DNA of 64,000 bases from J054 sp965223095 (GCA_965223095.1 OZ244979.1:2046001-2110000), one strand, 5' to 3'. Shown: positions 1-8,767, counted from the first letter of the stretch. Program-made: numbers and translations. Notes: generated from the letters alone by a model not told the origin.

Positions 1-1116
1 GGTGTTTGTTTGGCGTGGTATCGCCAAGCCCTGGTCTTGTGCATTATCTGCTAAGACCACGGGTAAGAAATACGTTAGATCAGGTGCAAACTCGATTTCC
101 TGCGACAAAATCTTGGTCATTGGCCGCGTGTTTTCTAGGCCTAGGGACGCCAAAATAGCCGGTACGGCATAGCGCAGCATGCAGACGAGGCTAGAGACGG
201 GGTTGCCGGGCAGTGCAAATACAGGCTTATTGTCTGTGCTCACCCCGAACCACATCGGTAAGCCTGGGCGCTGCAGAATTTTGTGGAAAACCAGTTCTAT
301 ATGCAGTTCGTTCATGACCTGCGGGATGTAATCGTACTTCCCCATCGATACGCCGCCGCTGAGAATGAGGATGTCGTGTTCGTCATGTAGCCGACTAATT
401 TGCTTGCGCAACTGCTCACGGTCATCGGGTAATCCCGCGCGGGTGACCTGCGTGCGGCCACGCGACTGTAAAGCAGCGGCAATGGCCAAGCCGTTGGACG
501 ACCGAATCTGAAATGGCGCTAAATCCTCGCCCACATCCACCAACTCATCACCGGTTGAAATCGCGGCAATGCGAGGCCATTGGGCCACCGATACGGTAGC
601 CTTCCCGCCAATGCTTAGTACGGCCATTTCGGGTGGCCCAATCCGAATACCTGGCTTGAGTACGACCTGATTTTCTCGATAGTCGGACGCTTGCAAATGC
701 ACAAACTGCCCGCTATCGGGTTGGTAGTTATCCGCCAAGCTGCACAAATCGCCATCGCGCTGAATGCGTTCGACTGGAATGACAGTATCCGCATCAACTG
801 GCAACACAGCTCCTGTCATGATTTCCACGCAGTTTCCTGCATCGCCCAAGGCGAGGGCCGGTGCACCGGCTCCCTGGGTACCGATTCGCCGGTAGCTTTT
901 GTGTCCGTCCACAAAATCGGCATAGCGAATGGCGATGCCATCCATGGTGACTCGATTAAAGGGCGGTTGATCGCGCTCTGCACGTATAGTCTCGCGCAAG
1001 ATGCCGCCGCTTGCATCGGCAACGGGCACCGAGACTGCTGGATAGCTGGGCATGCGTGCCTGAATGAGCGCCTGGGCTTCATCCACCGTGATGCGAAGGT
1101 GGGTGGTCATCGACAT
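1..1116 (-). CDS. moeA: Molybdopterin molybdenumtransferase MoeA, C-terminus cut by window edge
   Basis: MoeA inserts molybdate into adenylylated molybdopterin, the last step of molybdenum cofactor synthesis in the cytoplasm. The frame stays open for 372 codons to base 1; the family is about 400-410 residues, so some 30-40 C-terminal residues are missing. Visible family motifs are PPFNRVTMDG (residues 51-60, usually P-F-x-x-SAMDGYA), EIMTGAVLPVDADTVIPVE (98-116), ISTGDEL (186-192), SGGVSMGKYDYI (253-264) and ALPGNPVSS (301-309). The start is ATG at 1116 or the in-frame ATG at 1110. No clear ribosome binding site is present, but a small upstream frame ends 3 nt before the start, which suggests coupled translation. 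It fits the nearby xdhC, moaA and fdhD genes. Family assignment is secure. Confidence 0.95.
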   Translation of the reverse strand, partial: MSMTTHLRITVDEAQALIQARMPSYPAVSVPVADASGGILRETIRAERDQPPFNRVTMDGIAIRYADFVDGHKSYRRIGTQGAGAPALALGDAGNCVEIMTGAVLPVDADTVIPVERIQRDGDLCSLADNYQPDSGQFVHLQASDYRENQVVLKPGIRIGPPEMAVLSIGGKATVSVAQWPRIAAISTGDELVDVGEDLAPFQIRSSNGLAIAAALQSRGRTQVTRAGLPDDREQLRKQISRLHDEHDILILSGGVSMGKYDYIPQVMNELHIELVFHKILQRPGLPMWFGVSTDNKPVFALPGNPVSSLVCMLRYAVPAILASLGLENTRPMTKILSQEIEFAPDLTYFLPVVLADNAQDQGLAIPRQTNT

Positions 1117-1119
1117 AGT

Positions 1120-1305
1120 CTAGCGATAAATGCGGCGGCGGGCGGAATTGTTCGACCAACAGTACGCAAGTGGCGAATCTTCGGTAAGTTTAAGTGGACG
1201 GCAGGCTTGGATTTCTTCGGGCTGCGAACTGGGGTGCCAGCCATTTTCCCACTCGTTCCGGCGGTGGGCGCAGGGAGAGAGTTTTCGCTGACTTAGCTTG
1301 TTCAT
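1120..1305 (-). CDS. Possible small protein (61 aa) upstream of moeA
   Basis: This is a 61-residue open frame whose TAG stop lies 3 nt before the first moeA ATG. It starts with ATG at 1305, preceded by AGGA at 3 nt spacing in a purine-rich leader. The product is basic and polar, with three Trp, two Cys and an Arg-rich end (SARRRIYR). It has no signal peptide or membrane segment. I do not recognise a family. The tight spacing to moeA and the plausible ribosome binding site favour a translated leader or small protein, but a chance frame is possible. Confidence 0.35.
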   Translation of the reverse strand: MNKLSQRKLSPCAHRRNEWENGWHPSSQPEEIQACRPLKLTEDSPLAYCWSNNSARRRIYR

Positions 1306-1640
1306 TTTCCTGCTCTTAAGACCAATAAGGATTGCTGGTCAGGGATGACTGCCTGTAAGGTTTAGCTGCCGGCTGCATTGATTCGTGGCGAGCTGGTTTA
1401 GCAGTATCCCGCTGGATCGCTCGCTGTTTGTATGGCTCGGGATCTTGGCAGTTTTCGCCAGAGGCCTGACATTCAGGGATCGCTGCTGCACCCCGCTGTT
1501 TAGGCGCCGCAGTAGTTTGTCACTAGAAGAGTAAAATTCCTGTCGAACAGGATAACGATATTTGCCCACGGCACCGTTGATTAGCGCGCGCAGGGTTGCC
1601 GGCGAATGAAACGTCCTTTAAGTAAGTTTTGAGGTTCTCA
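1306..1640. other. Intergenic region between divergent moeA side and Rieske oxygenase gene
   Basis: This stretch of about 335 nt separates the leftward moeA unit from the rightward oxygenase gene, so it should hold divergent promoters. I see no convincing sigma-70 pair and no long inverted repeat. A 76-codon frame on the minus strand (1339-1569) has no recognisable motif, and I treat it as noncoding. The only functional element I can support is the GAGG ribosome binding site at 1631-1634 for the downstream gene. Confidence 0.4.
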
Positions 1641-2744
1641 ATGTTTACGAATTTCTGGTACCCCGCCGAAGAAAGTGAAAATATCTCGCGCGAGCCCATG
1701 AAAGTGCAAATGCTGGGTTTGTGGTTCGTCCTCTGGCGCGATGAAAATGGTATTGCGCATTGTATTTCGAATACCTGTACTCATCGCGGCGGATCTATGG
1801 GTGACGGCAAGGTGGTCGGTAATTGTGTGCAGTGTCCCTATCATGGTTGGCTATTCAATGGTCGCGGTGAGTGCGAGCGTATTCCGTCATTGGGGCCGTT
1901 AACCAAGATTCCGGAACGTTCGAGGATCGATGCTTATCCCGTGGAAGAGCGTTATGGCCTGGTTTTCGTGTTTCTGGGGGATCTGCCGACGAATGAACGG
2001 CCCACGATCATGCCTATAGAAGAATATGGCCAGGCTGGCTGGCGTACTTTGCACATGCGCTACCGATGGAAAGCGAACTATGTCCGTCTCGTCGAAAACC
2101 AATCCGATCCATCGCATGTGGAATACGTGCACAGTGGCTTTGGTTTTGGCGGCAAGAACAAAGACTACCGGGTGCCAAAAATCGATATCGATGAGTCACA
2201 ATGGGGTGCGGGCGCCATGGTTGAGTTCTATTCCCCGGAACTCCCCGATCAGGATATGGCGGCAATGTCGCCGGAAGGCCGCACGGATGCCGGGTCCGGT
2301 TTTCATGGTGTGGCGTCCACCTGGACGCGGATCAATTTTAATGAAACCGAAGGTATGAATATGTATCTCTATGCTTGCCCGCGTAGTGAGCTGGATTTGG
2401 AGATATTCTTAGTCAATCAGCGCAACTGCCGTTTAGACCCGGAACTGGATAAGAATTTCTTAGAACGCATGGGTATTGCGGTGGAAGAAGATCGAATTGT
2501 AGTGGAAAAGCTAGACCCACCCATTTCATCGAAAGAAGCAGTCGGCGAATTTATCGTGCCTGCCGATGATGTGCTCATGAGGTACCGCGAGCGATTGACC
2601 CAGTGGCAAGCCAAGGGCTGGCGCATGGATTTGGCAGAAATTGCCAAGCATCGGAATCGCATGGCCTATGCCATTCCCAGTCCGGCGCGGCGCGAGTCTG
2701 GCCATGACTGGGCTGTGACGCCGGTGCCCATGCTTAAATCTTAG
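1641..2744 (+). CDS. Rieske [2Fe-2S] non-heme iron oxygenase, alpha-subunit type
   Basis: A 367-residue oxygenase that should hydroxylate or demethylate an organic, probably aromatic, substrate. The N-terminal Rieske domain binds the cluster through C46-x-H48 (CTHRG) and C65-x2-H68 (CPYHGW). The catalytic domain carries the mononuclear iron motif N153..D156..H159..H164 (ENQSDPSHVEYVHSG). Length and arrangement resemble single-component VanA or phenylpropionate-dioxygenase-like alpha subunits. I chose ATG 1641 because GAGG lies 6 nt upstream; an in-frame TTG at 1629 would add four residues. It is followed after 12 nt by an SDR gene, so the two probably form an operon. No ferredoxin or reductase gene is adjacent, so the electron donor is encoded elsewhere. 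The substrate cannot be inferred. Confidence 0.93.
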   Translation: MFTNFWYPAEESENISREPMKVQMLGLWFVLWRDENGIAHCISNTCTHRGGSMGDGKVVGNCVQCPYHGWLFNGRGECERIPSLGPLTKIPERSRIDAYPVEERYGLVFVFLGDLPTNERPTIMPIEEYGQAGWRTLHMRYRWKANYVRLVENQSDPSHVEYVHSGFGFGGKNKDYRVPKIDIDESQWGAGAMVEFYSPELPDQDMAAMSPEGRTDAGSGFHGVASTWTRINFNETEGMNMYLYACPRSELDLEIFLVNQRNCRLDPELDKNFLERMGIAVEEDRIVVEKLDPPISSKEAVGEFIVPADDVLMRYRERLTQWQAKGWRMDLAEIAKHRNRMAYAIPSPARRESGHDWAVTPVPMLKS

Positions 2745-2756
2745 GAGAATGAAGAA

Positions 2757-3443
2757 ATGGCGAATGCCTATTTAGTCTTTGGTGCAAGTCAACGCACAGG
2801 CTTGGAGGTTGCCCGACTGCTCAAAAGTCGTGGAGATGGCGTTACTGCGGCGGTACGCTCGACGTCGGATCGCGCAGCGTTAGAACGAATTGGCGTGGAT
2901 TTCGCCGTTGCGGATGTGCTGGATGCCGATGCTGTCGATACAGCATTCACAACGGGTCGCTATCGTGCCGTGGTTTGTACCGTCGGTGGTTCGCGCAAAG
3001 AACCGCAGCGTCCGGATGTAATCGGTACAAAAAACATCGTCGATGCGGCCAAGCGTCATGGTGTGATGCGCATGATCTTGGTCACGGCCATCGGTGCGGG
3101 TGATAGCCGCAGTGTTCTATCTGACAATGCTTGGAAATTTCTAGGTCCGGTGATCGAACTTAAGACTCAGGCCGAAGACTATCTGATGAACAGTGGATTA
3201 GATGCCACGATCTTGCGACCGGGCGGTATGGCCTCCGAGGCCGCCACTGGAACCGCAATCAAGACCGAAGATCACAGTGTGATGGGTATTATCCAGCGGG
3301 CGGATCTAGCGGCGCTGGTGGTAGAGTGTTTGGATGACGATGAAACGGTGGGCAAGATATTTCATGCGGTGGATCCCGCGATCAAGGAGCAGCCGCCCTT
3401 GCAGCGGGGTGAGGCACCCAAGCCTGGTGTAGAAAAGCCGTGA
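2757..3443 (+). CDS. NAD(P)-binding atypical SDR (NmrA/SDR_a5-like)
   Basis: A 228-residue Rossmann-fold protein of the atypical short-chain dehydrogenase class. The nucleotide-binding loop near the N-terminus is FGASQRTG, a variant of GxxGxxG, followed by AAVRS, which suggests NADP(H). A VTAIGAG segment follows strand 5 in mid-protein, and LRPGGM lies in the C-terminal half. The YxxxK pair of classical SDRs is absent, as is usual in this group. A strong AGGAGA site precedes ATG 2757, 12 nt after the Rieske oxygenase stop. This indicates an operon in which the SDR probably acts on the oxygenase product or serves as an auxiliary reductase. That role is inferred from position only. Confidence 0.85.
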   Translation: MANAYLVFGASQRTGLEVARLLKSRGDGVTAAVRSTSDRAALERIGVDFAVADVLDADAVDTAFTTGRYRAVVCTVGGSRKEPQRPDVIGTKNIVDAAKRHGVMRMILVTAIGAGDSRSVLSDNAWKFLGPVIELKTQAEDYLMNSGLDATILRPGGMASEAATGTAIKTEDHSVMGIIQRADLAALVVECLDDDETVGKIFHAVDPAIKEQPPLQRGEAPKPGVEKP

Positions 3444-3541
3444 TATCAGGCTTGTATTTGCTAAGTAAGTTTTGCGTGCCTGCAGGCTTAGGCGTATTTT
3501 CGACTTACAGTTAACGACGGTTTGCACAGTAAGGATACGAT

Positions 3542-4216
3542 ATGAGTTCGATTGGAAGACTGAATACTTATCAGGTCATCGCGTTTGGGCTTACGCTGCT
3601 CCTTGCTGGCACGGTTTTCGGGGCGAATGCCGGCCATGCTGATGCCTGGCGCGTTGGCACCGTCCTTGGGCTGCAACATTGGTCAGAACTCGGGGACATC
3701 GAGCCGGTGCCTGGCGATGATTTTGAAGATTGGGGCGCAAACTTTGAATTGAGTTATCACCTCCGCGCGCAGTCATTGAATTCGTCGGCTTTGTTTTGGG
3801 GCGCCAATTTTGGCGTGTTCGGACACGAGAGCGACATTCGAGGCTTCGAAGAAAATGAAGAGTTGCAAGCTAGCGTTGTTTATCTGGGCCCGTCGATTAA
3901 ATGGGGTTTTCATGATACCGCGCGGATGCGTTGGTTCCTTGATGCGGGGCTTGCGTACTATTGGATATCCATTGATGAGTATGAAGACAGCTGTTTCTTC
4001 GATTGCGACATTTTTGAATATTACGATGATGATGGCCTGGGCGGGTTTCTCGGTCTAAGCGGAGATGTTACGTTCGGATCGAATAGCGGCTTCGCTGTCA
4101 CGGGCGCTATAAAAGTGCATTTTGTCGATTTTGAGCCGCCGCTGTCTCTTGGCAGTACCGGTGATCTAGACGGGGAAATTTATCAACTGCAGTTTGGTGT
4201 GGCTTTTGGTCGATAG
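3542..4216 (+). CDS. Exported beta-barrel-like protein of unknown function
   Basis: A 224-residue protein with an N-terminal signal peptide (hydrophobic segment about residues 12-28, likely cut near AGHADA). The mature part is rich in aromatic and glycine residues in alternating patterns (for example LSYHLRAQ and FLDAGLAYYW) and has acidic loops. The last segment, LQFGVAFGR, looks like a terminal outer-membrane strand, though it ends in Arg rather than Phe. It has two Cys close together (CFFDCD). AAGGA lies upstream of ATG 3542. It sits 98 nt after the SDR gene and could be co-transcribed with the oxygenase. I can support only outer-membrane or periplasmic beta structure, not a function. Confidence 0.7.
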   Translation: MSSIGRLNTYQVIAFGLTLLLAGTVFGANAGHADAWRVGTVLGLQHWSELGDIEPVPGDDFEDWGANFELSYHLRAQSLNSSALFWGANFGVFGHESDIRGFEENEELQASVVYLGPSIKWGFHDTARMRWFLDAGLAYYWISIDEYEDSCFFDCDIFEYYDDDGLGGFLGLSGDVTFGSNSGFAVTGAIKVHFVDFEPPLSLGSTGDLDGEIYQLQFGVAFGR

Positions 4217-4286
4217 CGTACTAGCGGCGGCGAAGCCGTAGACTTAACCCTGACATTCGTCGAACCCGGCAAATTGTCAGTCTAAT

Positions 4287-5021
4287 TCAATTATTCGTAG
4301 CGCTCCGGGCAGGTGCTTCAAAAACCCTTTCAACGGTATGTTTTTTTGATAGATTTTCCAGCTTAAATTGTATAAGCCCAAGCCACTGGCCGATATCTAG
4401 GGCTATTTCTTGCAGCCTTGTCGCTTTCTGGATGTAATTGAAGGAAGACCAGGCCAAAATCAGTTTCGTATCGACGGGAACGGCTGTCGTGAACGAATAG
4501 ATTTGATCGATTCCAGGTCTTACAAATGTATTGTGGTTTAATATTAAAAATCCACGCTGCTTTTTGCCGCCTTCGGTGTCCGCGTTAGACGGATCGCTCT
4601 CTGCTAGCGATACCTTAGGCTGAACGCTTATATCCGCAGCAATTGACCTCGGAAATACTAGTCGGCCAGCCTTATAGTCATTTTCCGGAAAGAGTTCTAT
4701 TTTTTCGTCATTTCCCGTGAGATAGAGCACGTCAAGTCGGATGTTACTGACTACCAGAGTTGATTTCCCAAGATTCTTTAAATGAATCAAAATTTCAACT
4801 GCTTGTTGCTCATTGATAATGGCAGCAAACTGACAATCGACATGAAAATCCACTGATGGTAGTAGATTGCGTTCAATGACGAATTTAATATACGCCCACA
4901 ATCCACCGATGATGACCGTAATAAGGGTCAGGGCTTGAATCATTGTGATCAATTTACAGTTCTTCTGTCGTGCCTGGATAAAATCGGTATGCAGAAAATT
5001 ATTCTCACTTGTGACTTTCAA
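4287..5021 (-). CDS. Single-pass membrane protein of unknown function
   Basis: A 244-residue protein with one clear transmembrane helix (about residues 25-47: LITMIQALTLITVIIGGLWAY). A soluble domain of about 200 residues follows, with alternating hydrophobic residues (VEILIHLKNLGKSTLVVSNIRL) suggesting an immunoglobulin-like beta sandwich. I do not recognise the family. An internal ATG (M27) at the helix would shorten the N-terminus. The codons are noticeably richer in A and T than the neighbours, which suggests recent acquisition. It is convergent with the exported protein gene at 3542-4216 and stands alone. Confidence 0.65.
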   Translation of the reverse strand: MKVTSENNFLHTDFIQARQKNCKLITMIQALTLITVIIGGLWAYIKFVIERNLLPSVDFHVDCQFAAIINEQQAVEILIHLKNLGKSTLVVSNIRLDVLYLTGNDEKIELFPENDYKAGRLVFPRSIAADISVQPKVSLAESDPSNADTEGGKKQRGFLILNHNTFVRPGIDQIYSFTTAVPVDTKLILAWSSFNYIQKATRLQEIALDIGQWLGLIQFKLENLSKKHTVERVFEAPARSATNN

Positions 5022-5107
5022 GATGCCATAGGGCTGTTGGAGGGTAAACTAACGATGCAACTATTTTATAGCTTTCAAACATAGAAAGACACAACTAGGC
5101 GCTATAC

Positions 5108-5317
5108 ATGTACGGTTTGTCCTCCGCTCCCGCTTGGTTATACGGTACTCGGTTTATGCCGGTATGGGGTTATGAATTTTGGGTCGAAGAAGGCGCCGAT
5201 GAAGCCGCTGAAGAGAATGTCGAAATTATTATTTCGAATTTGATTGATTATATCGAAACGATTCAGGTTGATGGAGATAAGGATTGCGGCGGTTGCTCAG
5301 AGCCGGTCGAAGAGTAA
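5108..5317 (+). CDS. Small acidic protein with CGGC motif
   Basis: A 69-residue frame whose C-terminal half is strongly acidic (EEGADEAAEENVEIII) and ends with DKDCGGCSEPVEE, carrying a C-x2-C pair. The N-terminal half is aromatic (PAWLYGTRFMPVWGYEFW). AGG lies about 8 nt before ATG 5108, and an AT-rich stretch upstream (5053-5085) could hold a promoter. No signal peptide or family is recognised. The CGGC could bind metal or form a disulfide. It ends 16 nt before the convergent xdhC-like gene. Codon phase and composition look plausible, but small-gene uncertainty remains. Confidence 0.5.
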   Translation: MYGLSSAPAWLYGTRFMPVWGYEFWVEEGADEAAEENVEIIISNLIDYIETIQVDGDKDCGGCSEPVEE

Positions 5318-5333
5318 TTGCTCCAAGTTCTTG

Positions 5334-6377
5334 CTAGCCTAGCGCGCGTTGCATTTCCGCTACTATTGCCAAGGCAATAGATTCAGGCGAGTTGGCGCCG
5401 ATCTCTAACCCAGCCGGTCCGTGCAAGCGGTATTCTAACTGCTTGCCTGCTTCTCCTAGCTCCTCAATTAATCGTGCTCGTCGTTGCTTCGGTCCAAGCA
5501 GCCCCAGGTAGGGAATAGCAGTGGTCGCGAGTTGCCGCAAGTAGTCTCGATCGGCATCGAGATTGTGGCTCATGACAATCGCCGCTGAAAAGTTTGCAAG
5601 ATCCAAGCCTTTGCTGAGGTCAACCGGCGCTGACTCGACTCTGCGGTCTGCCAAGTCAAAATCGACGGACGATAGGTAGCCTGGACGATGATCGGCTAGC
5701 GTCACGACCCAGCCTAATTCGTGGGCAAAGCGCAGAACGGGCAGGGCATCTGGGCCGGCGCCCATGATCAGTAATCGGTGTAGCGGTGGAATGGGTGCGA
5801 ATAGAATCTGCGCCGTACCGATTGTCGTTTTGATATTTTTGAGTTCACAGTCTTGGAGATTTTTGCAGTCCGCGGAAATTTTCTTGACCATTGCGTTTGG
5901 TAATCCCCAGCTTTCGACCGCGTCGGCTCGCTTTGTGATCGTTGCGCCGATTTCCAGCTGCGGATTATCGCTATCCACGACCACTGCAGAAATCGCGGTT
6001 TCGCCGCTTTGTTGGCAAGCAGCGATGCGGCGAAACGGTTCGTAATCGTTCGCGGGGTTAAGGCTTTGCAGCAAAATTCGCAGTAAGCCATTGCAACCGA
6101 TACCCAGCCCCCAAACCTCATCGGCCTCGTCACGCAGATCGTAAGTCAAGCTGCGCGCTTGCCCGTCGGCTATAACTTCTGCGGCGTGTTCAGCAAGATC
6201 ACCTTCTAAGCAGCCGCCGCTGACCAAACCCTGGTAATCCCCGTTATCAGCAATGATGATACGTTGACCTGCCTTGCTATATGTCGAACCTTGGGTTTCA
6301 TACACCGTGGCCAAGACCAGCTTACGGCCCTCGGCGGCCCAAGCTTTAAACGCTTCGATGATGCGCCGGTTGCTCAT
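5334..6377 (-). CDS. xdhC: XdhC/CoxI family molybdoenzyme maturation protein
   Basis: A 347-residue member of the XdhC/CoxI family. These proteins bind the molybdenum cofactor and promote its sulfuration and insertion into xanthine-dehydrogenase-type enzymes. The N-terminal XdhC_CoxI domain shows GSTYSKAGQR, then GLVSGGCLEGDL and LRDEADEVWGLGIGCNG. The C-terminal Rossmann domain begins MGAGPDALPVLRFAHELGW and continues with TLADHRPGY. The gene is 9 nt downstream of the quinone-reductase gene on the same strand, which suggests an operon. It implies that the cell makes a xanthine-oxidase-type molybdoenzyme, but its large subunit is not in this window. The [2Fe-2S] protein at 20457-20924 is the only related partner seen here. 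Confidence 0.9.
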   Translation of the reverse strand: MSNRRIIEAFKAWAAEGRKLVLATVYETQGSTYSKAGQRIIIADNGDYQGLVSGGCLEGDLAEHAAEVIADGQARSLTYDLRDEADEVWGLGIGCNGLLRILLQSLNPANDYEPFRRIAACQQSGETAISAVVVDSDNPQLEIGATITKRADAVESWGLPNAMVKKISADCKNLQDCELKNIKTTIGTAQILFAPIPPLHRLLIMGAGPDALPVLRFAHELGWVVTLADHRPGYLSSVDFDLADRRVESAPVDLSKGLDLANFSAAIVMSHNLDADRDYLRQLATTAIPYLGLLGPKQRRARLIEELGEAGKQLEYRLHGPAGLEIGANSPESIALAIVAEMQRALG

Positions 6378-6386
6378 GGTGGAGAG

Positions 6387-7394
6387 CTAATCGCAGGTCA
6401 ACACGATCTTACCCAGGGCTTCGTTAGCCTCGAGTAATCGGTGTGCTTGCGCGGCATCATCTAATGGGAGGATCGCTTGAATGACAGGTTGAATCTCACC
6501 GGCATCAAGCTTGGGCCAGATATTTTGCCGCAGTTTTTCGGCAATGGACGACTTTGCGAGCTGATCGCGCGCGCGCAGGGTAGATGCCGTAATGGTCAAC
6601 CGCTTGGTCAACATGCGTCCCAAATTCGCTGCGCCGGTGGCGCCGCCCAAGACACCGACGATGGCGAGACGGCCATCGCTGGCGAGTACTTTCAGATTGT
6701 CGTCTAGATAGGCGCCACCGACGATGTCCAGCACTACGTTGACGCCTTGGCCCTGGGTCAGCTCTTTCATCACCGCAGCAAACTTGTCCCGGCGATAGTT
6801 AATCGCGTATTCCGCGCCCAATGTTTCGCAGAGCTTACATTTCTCATCGGTTCCAGCGGTGGCGTACACGCGTGCGCCCATGGCCCGGGCCATTTGAATG
6901 GCCGTGGTGCCAATGCCGCTGGCACCGCCGTGAATGAGTACCGACTCACCCGCTTGCAATTGCGCGCGATCGAACAGGTTGCTCCAGACCGTAAAAAAAG
7001 TTTCCGGCAAGGCGGCCGCATGGGTCAAGGCCATGTTGGTGGGTACGGGCAAACATTGGCTCGCGGGCGCGCAGCAGTAGGCCGCGTAGCCACCGCCGGC
7101 GACCAAGGCGCAAACTTGATCGCCGATCTGCCAGTTGCTCACCGATTGCCCCGTGGCAACCACCTGACCCGCTACCTCTAAGCCCGGCAAATCCGATGCG
7201 CCGCGGGGCGCGGGATAAATGCCGCGGCGCTGCAGACAGTCGGGGCGGTTAACGCCGGCGCCGGACACCTTAATAAGGAGTTCATCGGGGCCAGGCTGCG
7301 GCACGGGTCGCGTGGCGCTGACCAAGACATCCGGCGGGCCGGGTTCGCTGATCTCGATGACGGCCATGCTGGTGGGGATTTGTGTCGCGTTCAT
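6387..7394 (-). CDS. NAD(P)H:quinone oxidoreductase, zeta-crystallin-like MDR family
   Basis: A 335-residue zinc-free medium-chain reductase that probably reduces quinones or enones with NADPH (PIG3/QorA-like). Visible are the GroES-like N-terminal domain (GAGVNRPDCLQRRGIYP, residues 46-62), GLEVAGQVVATG (71-82) and the nucleotide-binding loop HGGASGIGTTAIQ (155-167). The zinc ligands of alcohol dehydrogenases are absent. ATG 7394 and ATG 7367 are both possible starts; the second matches the usual short N-terminus better. It precedes the xdhC-like gene by 9 nt. The gene is divergent from moaA across about 110 nt. Confidence 0.9.
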   Translation of the reverse strand: MNATQIPTSMAVIEISEPGPPDVLVSATRPVPQPGPDELLIKVSGAGVNRPDCLQRRGIYPAPRGASDLPGLEVAGQVVATGQSVSNWQIGDQVCALVAGGGYAAYCCAPASQCLPVPTNMALTHAAALPETFFTVWSNLFDRAQLQAGESVLIHGGASGIGTTAIQMARAMGARVYATAGTDEKCKLCETLGAEYAINYRRDKFAAVMKELTQGQGVNVVLDIVGGAYLDDNLKVLASDGRLAIVGVLGGATGAANLGRMLTKRLTITASTLRARDQLAKSSIAEKLRQNIWPKLDAGEIQPVIQAILPLDDAAQAHRLLEANEALGKIVLTCD

Positions 7395-7503
7395 GGTGGT
7401 CTGGGCAGGGGCAAATGGCCCGCGCAGTATAGCGGTTGAGCAATATCAATCGGGGCTTGGCCGATTTGTGCTAGCGTTTCAGCATCAGACTTTGGGTTGC
7501 AGC

Positions 7504-8547
7504 ATGGGTATGAGCACTATTCTTCCAATGAATCCGAGTCAGGCCATGGCGGATCGCCTCGGCCGGCCCCTGCACGACTTGCGCATCTCCGTGATGGATC
7601 GCTGCAATTTTCGCTGTTCTTATTGCATGCCCGAGGATAAGTACCACAAAGACTTTCAATTCTTATCCAGCCAAGCGCGGTTGTCGTTTGCGGAAATCAC
7701 TCGTTTGGCGCAACTTTTTGCGGGCTTGGGCGTGCGCAAATTGCGCATCACCGGGGGTGAGCCTTTGTTGCGCCCCGAATTGGCAGATCTCATTGGTGAT
7801 TTGGGGCGCATTCCGGGCATCGATGATATTGCGCTAACCACCAACGGGATCTTGCTGGCTCAGAACGCGGCGGCCTTAAAAGCAGCGGGTTTGGATCGCG
7901 TGACGGTGAGTTTAGATTCTCTTGATGATCAGGTATTTCTGGCCATGAGCGGCGGGCGGGGTAGCAAGGACCGCGTACTGGAAGGCATCACTGAAGCTCA
8001 ACAGGCGGGTTTGGGACCGATCAAAGTCAATGCGGTGATTAAGCGGGGTGTAAACGACCACTCGGCCTTAGATTTGGTGGAGTACTTTCGCGGCAGCGGT
8101 GTGATTGTGCGCTTCATTGAATACATGGATGTCGGTACCATTAATCATTGGCAGGTTGGCGATACCGTTTCTTCGGCAGAAATGATCGAGCGAATTAGTG
8201 AGCGTTGGCCGTTGCAGCCTTTAGAACCGGACTATCACGGCGAAGTGGCGAATCGCTACGCCTTTGTCGACGGTGCGGGTGAATTGGGATTTGTCTCTTC
8301 GGTTAGCGCGCCATTTTGCGGGTCTTGCACCCGGGCGCGCTTGTCCTCCGACGGCCAGCTGTTTAGTTGTTTGTTTGCGAGCCGCGGCACGGATATCAAA
8401 GGGCCCATGCGTGGCGGTGCCAGCGACGCGGAGTTGCTGGATTTGGTCCGCGGGGTATGGACCCAGCGCCAAGATCGCTACAGTGAGCGACGTGCCGAGT
8501 TAGCGCCGGGCGAAGAAAAAGTTGAGATGTATTACATCGGCGGCTAA
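7504..8547 (+). CDS. moaA: GTP 3',8-cyclase MoaA (radical SAM)
   Basis: MoaA converts GTP to 3',8-cyclo-GTP, the first step of molybdenum cofactor synthesis. The N-terminal radical-SAM cluster motif is C34-x3-C38-x2-C41 (DRCNFRCSYCMP). The C-terminal cluster cysteines are C272, C275 and C289 (FCGSCTRARL and FSCLF), and the chain ends in the conserved Gly-Gly tail (YYIGG). With the start at ATG 7504 it has 347 residues, a normal length. ATG 7510, 7528 and 7546 are other in-frame options. The frame is also open upstream to 7219, but that part overlaps the divergent reductase gene. No strong ribosome binding site is visible. Confidence 0.93.
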   Translation: MGMSTILPMNPSQAMADRLGRPLHDLRISVMDRCNFRCSYCMPEDKYHKDFQFLSSQARLSFAEITRLAQLFAGLGVRKLRITGGEPLLRPELADLIGDLGRIPGIDDIALTTNGILLAQNAAALKAAGLDRVTVSLDSLDDQVFLAMSGGRGSKDRVLEGITEAQQAGLGPIKVNAVIKRGVNDHSALDLVEYFRGSGVIVRFIEYMDVGTINHWQVGDTVSSAEMIERISERWPLQPLEPDYHGEVANRYAFVDGAGELGFVSSVSAPFCGSCTRARLSSDGQLFSCLFASRGTDIKGPMRGGASDAELLDLVRGVWTQRQDRYSERRAELAPGEEKVEMYYIGG

Positions 8548-8767
8548 GCCGGTCTAAGCTCACCATCGCCGTGTCACGCCATGGCTGCGATTGTGGCAAG
8601 CTCTTGCCATGCAGTTTGATCCTGATGACTGTTCCTAGCCGGCATGTTGCTACGCGGTTTTTGGTCGCTTCCCGGGCGTTTAACCTGCCGGTTGCGGTGG
8701 CACGGTGTATTCACCCACGCGCTGGGAATGCCGAGACGCCAGGCAGCGTCACCGTGCTGTACCGGTC
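8548..8767 (+). other. Spacer between moaA and the fdhD remnant, with a small hairpin
   Basis: This 220-nt spacer holds a short inverted repeat, TGGCAA-gctc-TTGCCA (8594-8609), which could be a weak transcription stop for moaA, but no T-run follows. Short frames in this region carry no recognisable motif. I looked for further pieces of the decayed fdhD copy upstream of 8768 and found none convincing. Confidence 0.35.

Noticed and set aside
691..1296. 201-codon plus-strand frame
   Set aside because: It is antisense to moeA, which has clear family motifs; its translation shows no family feature.
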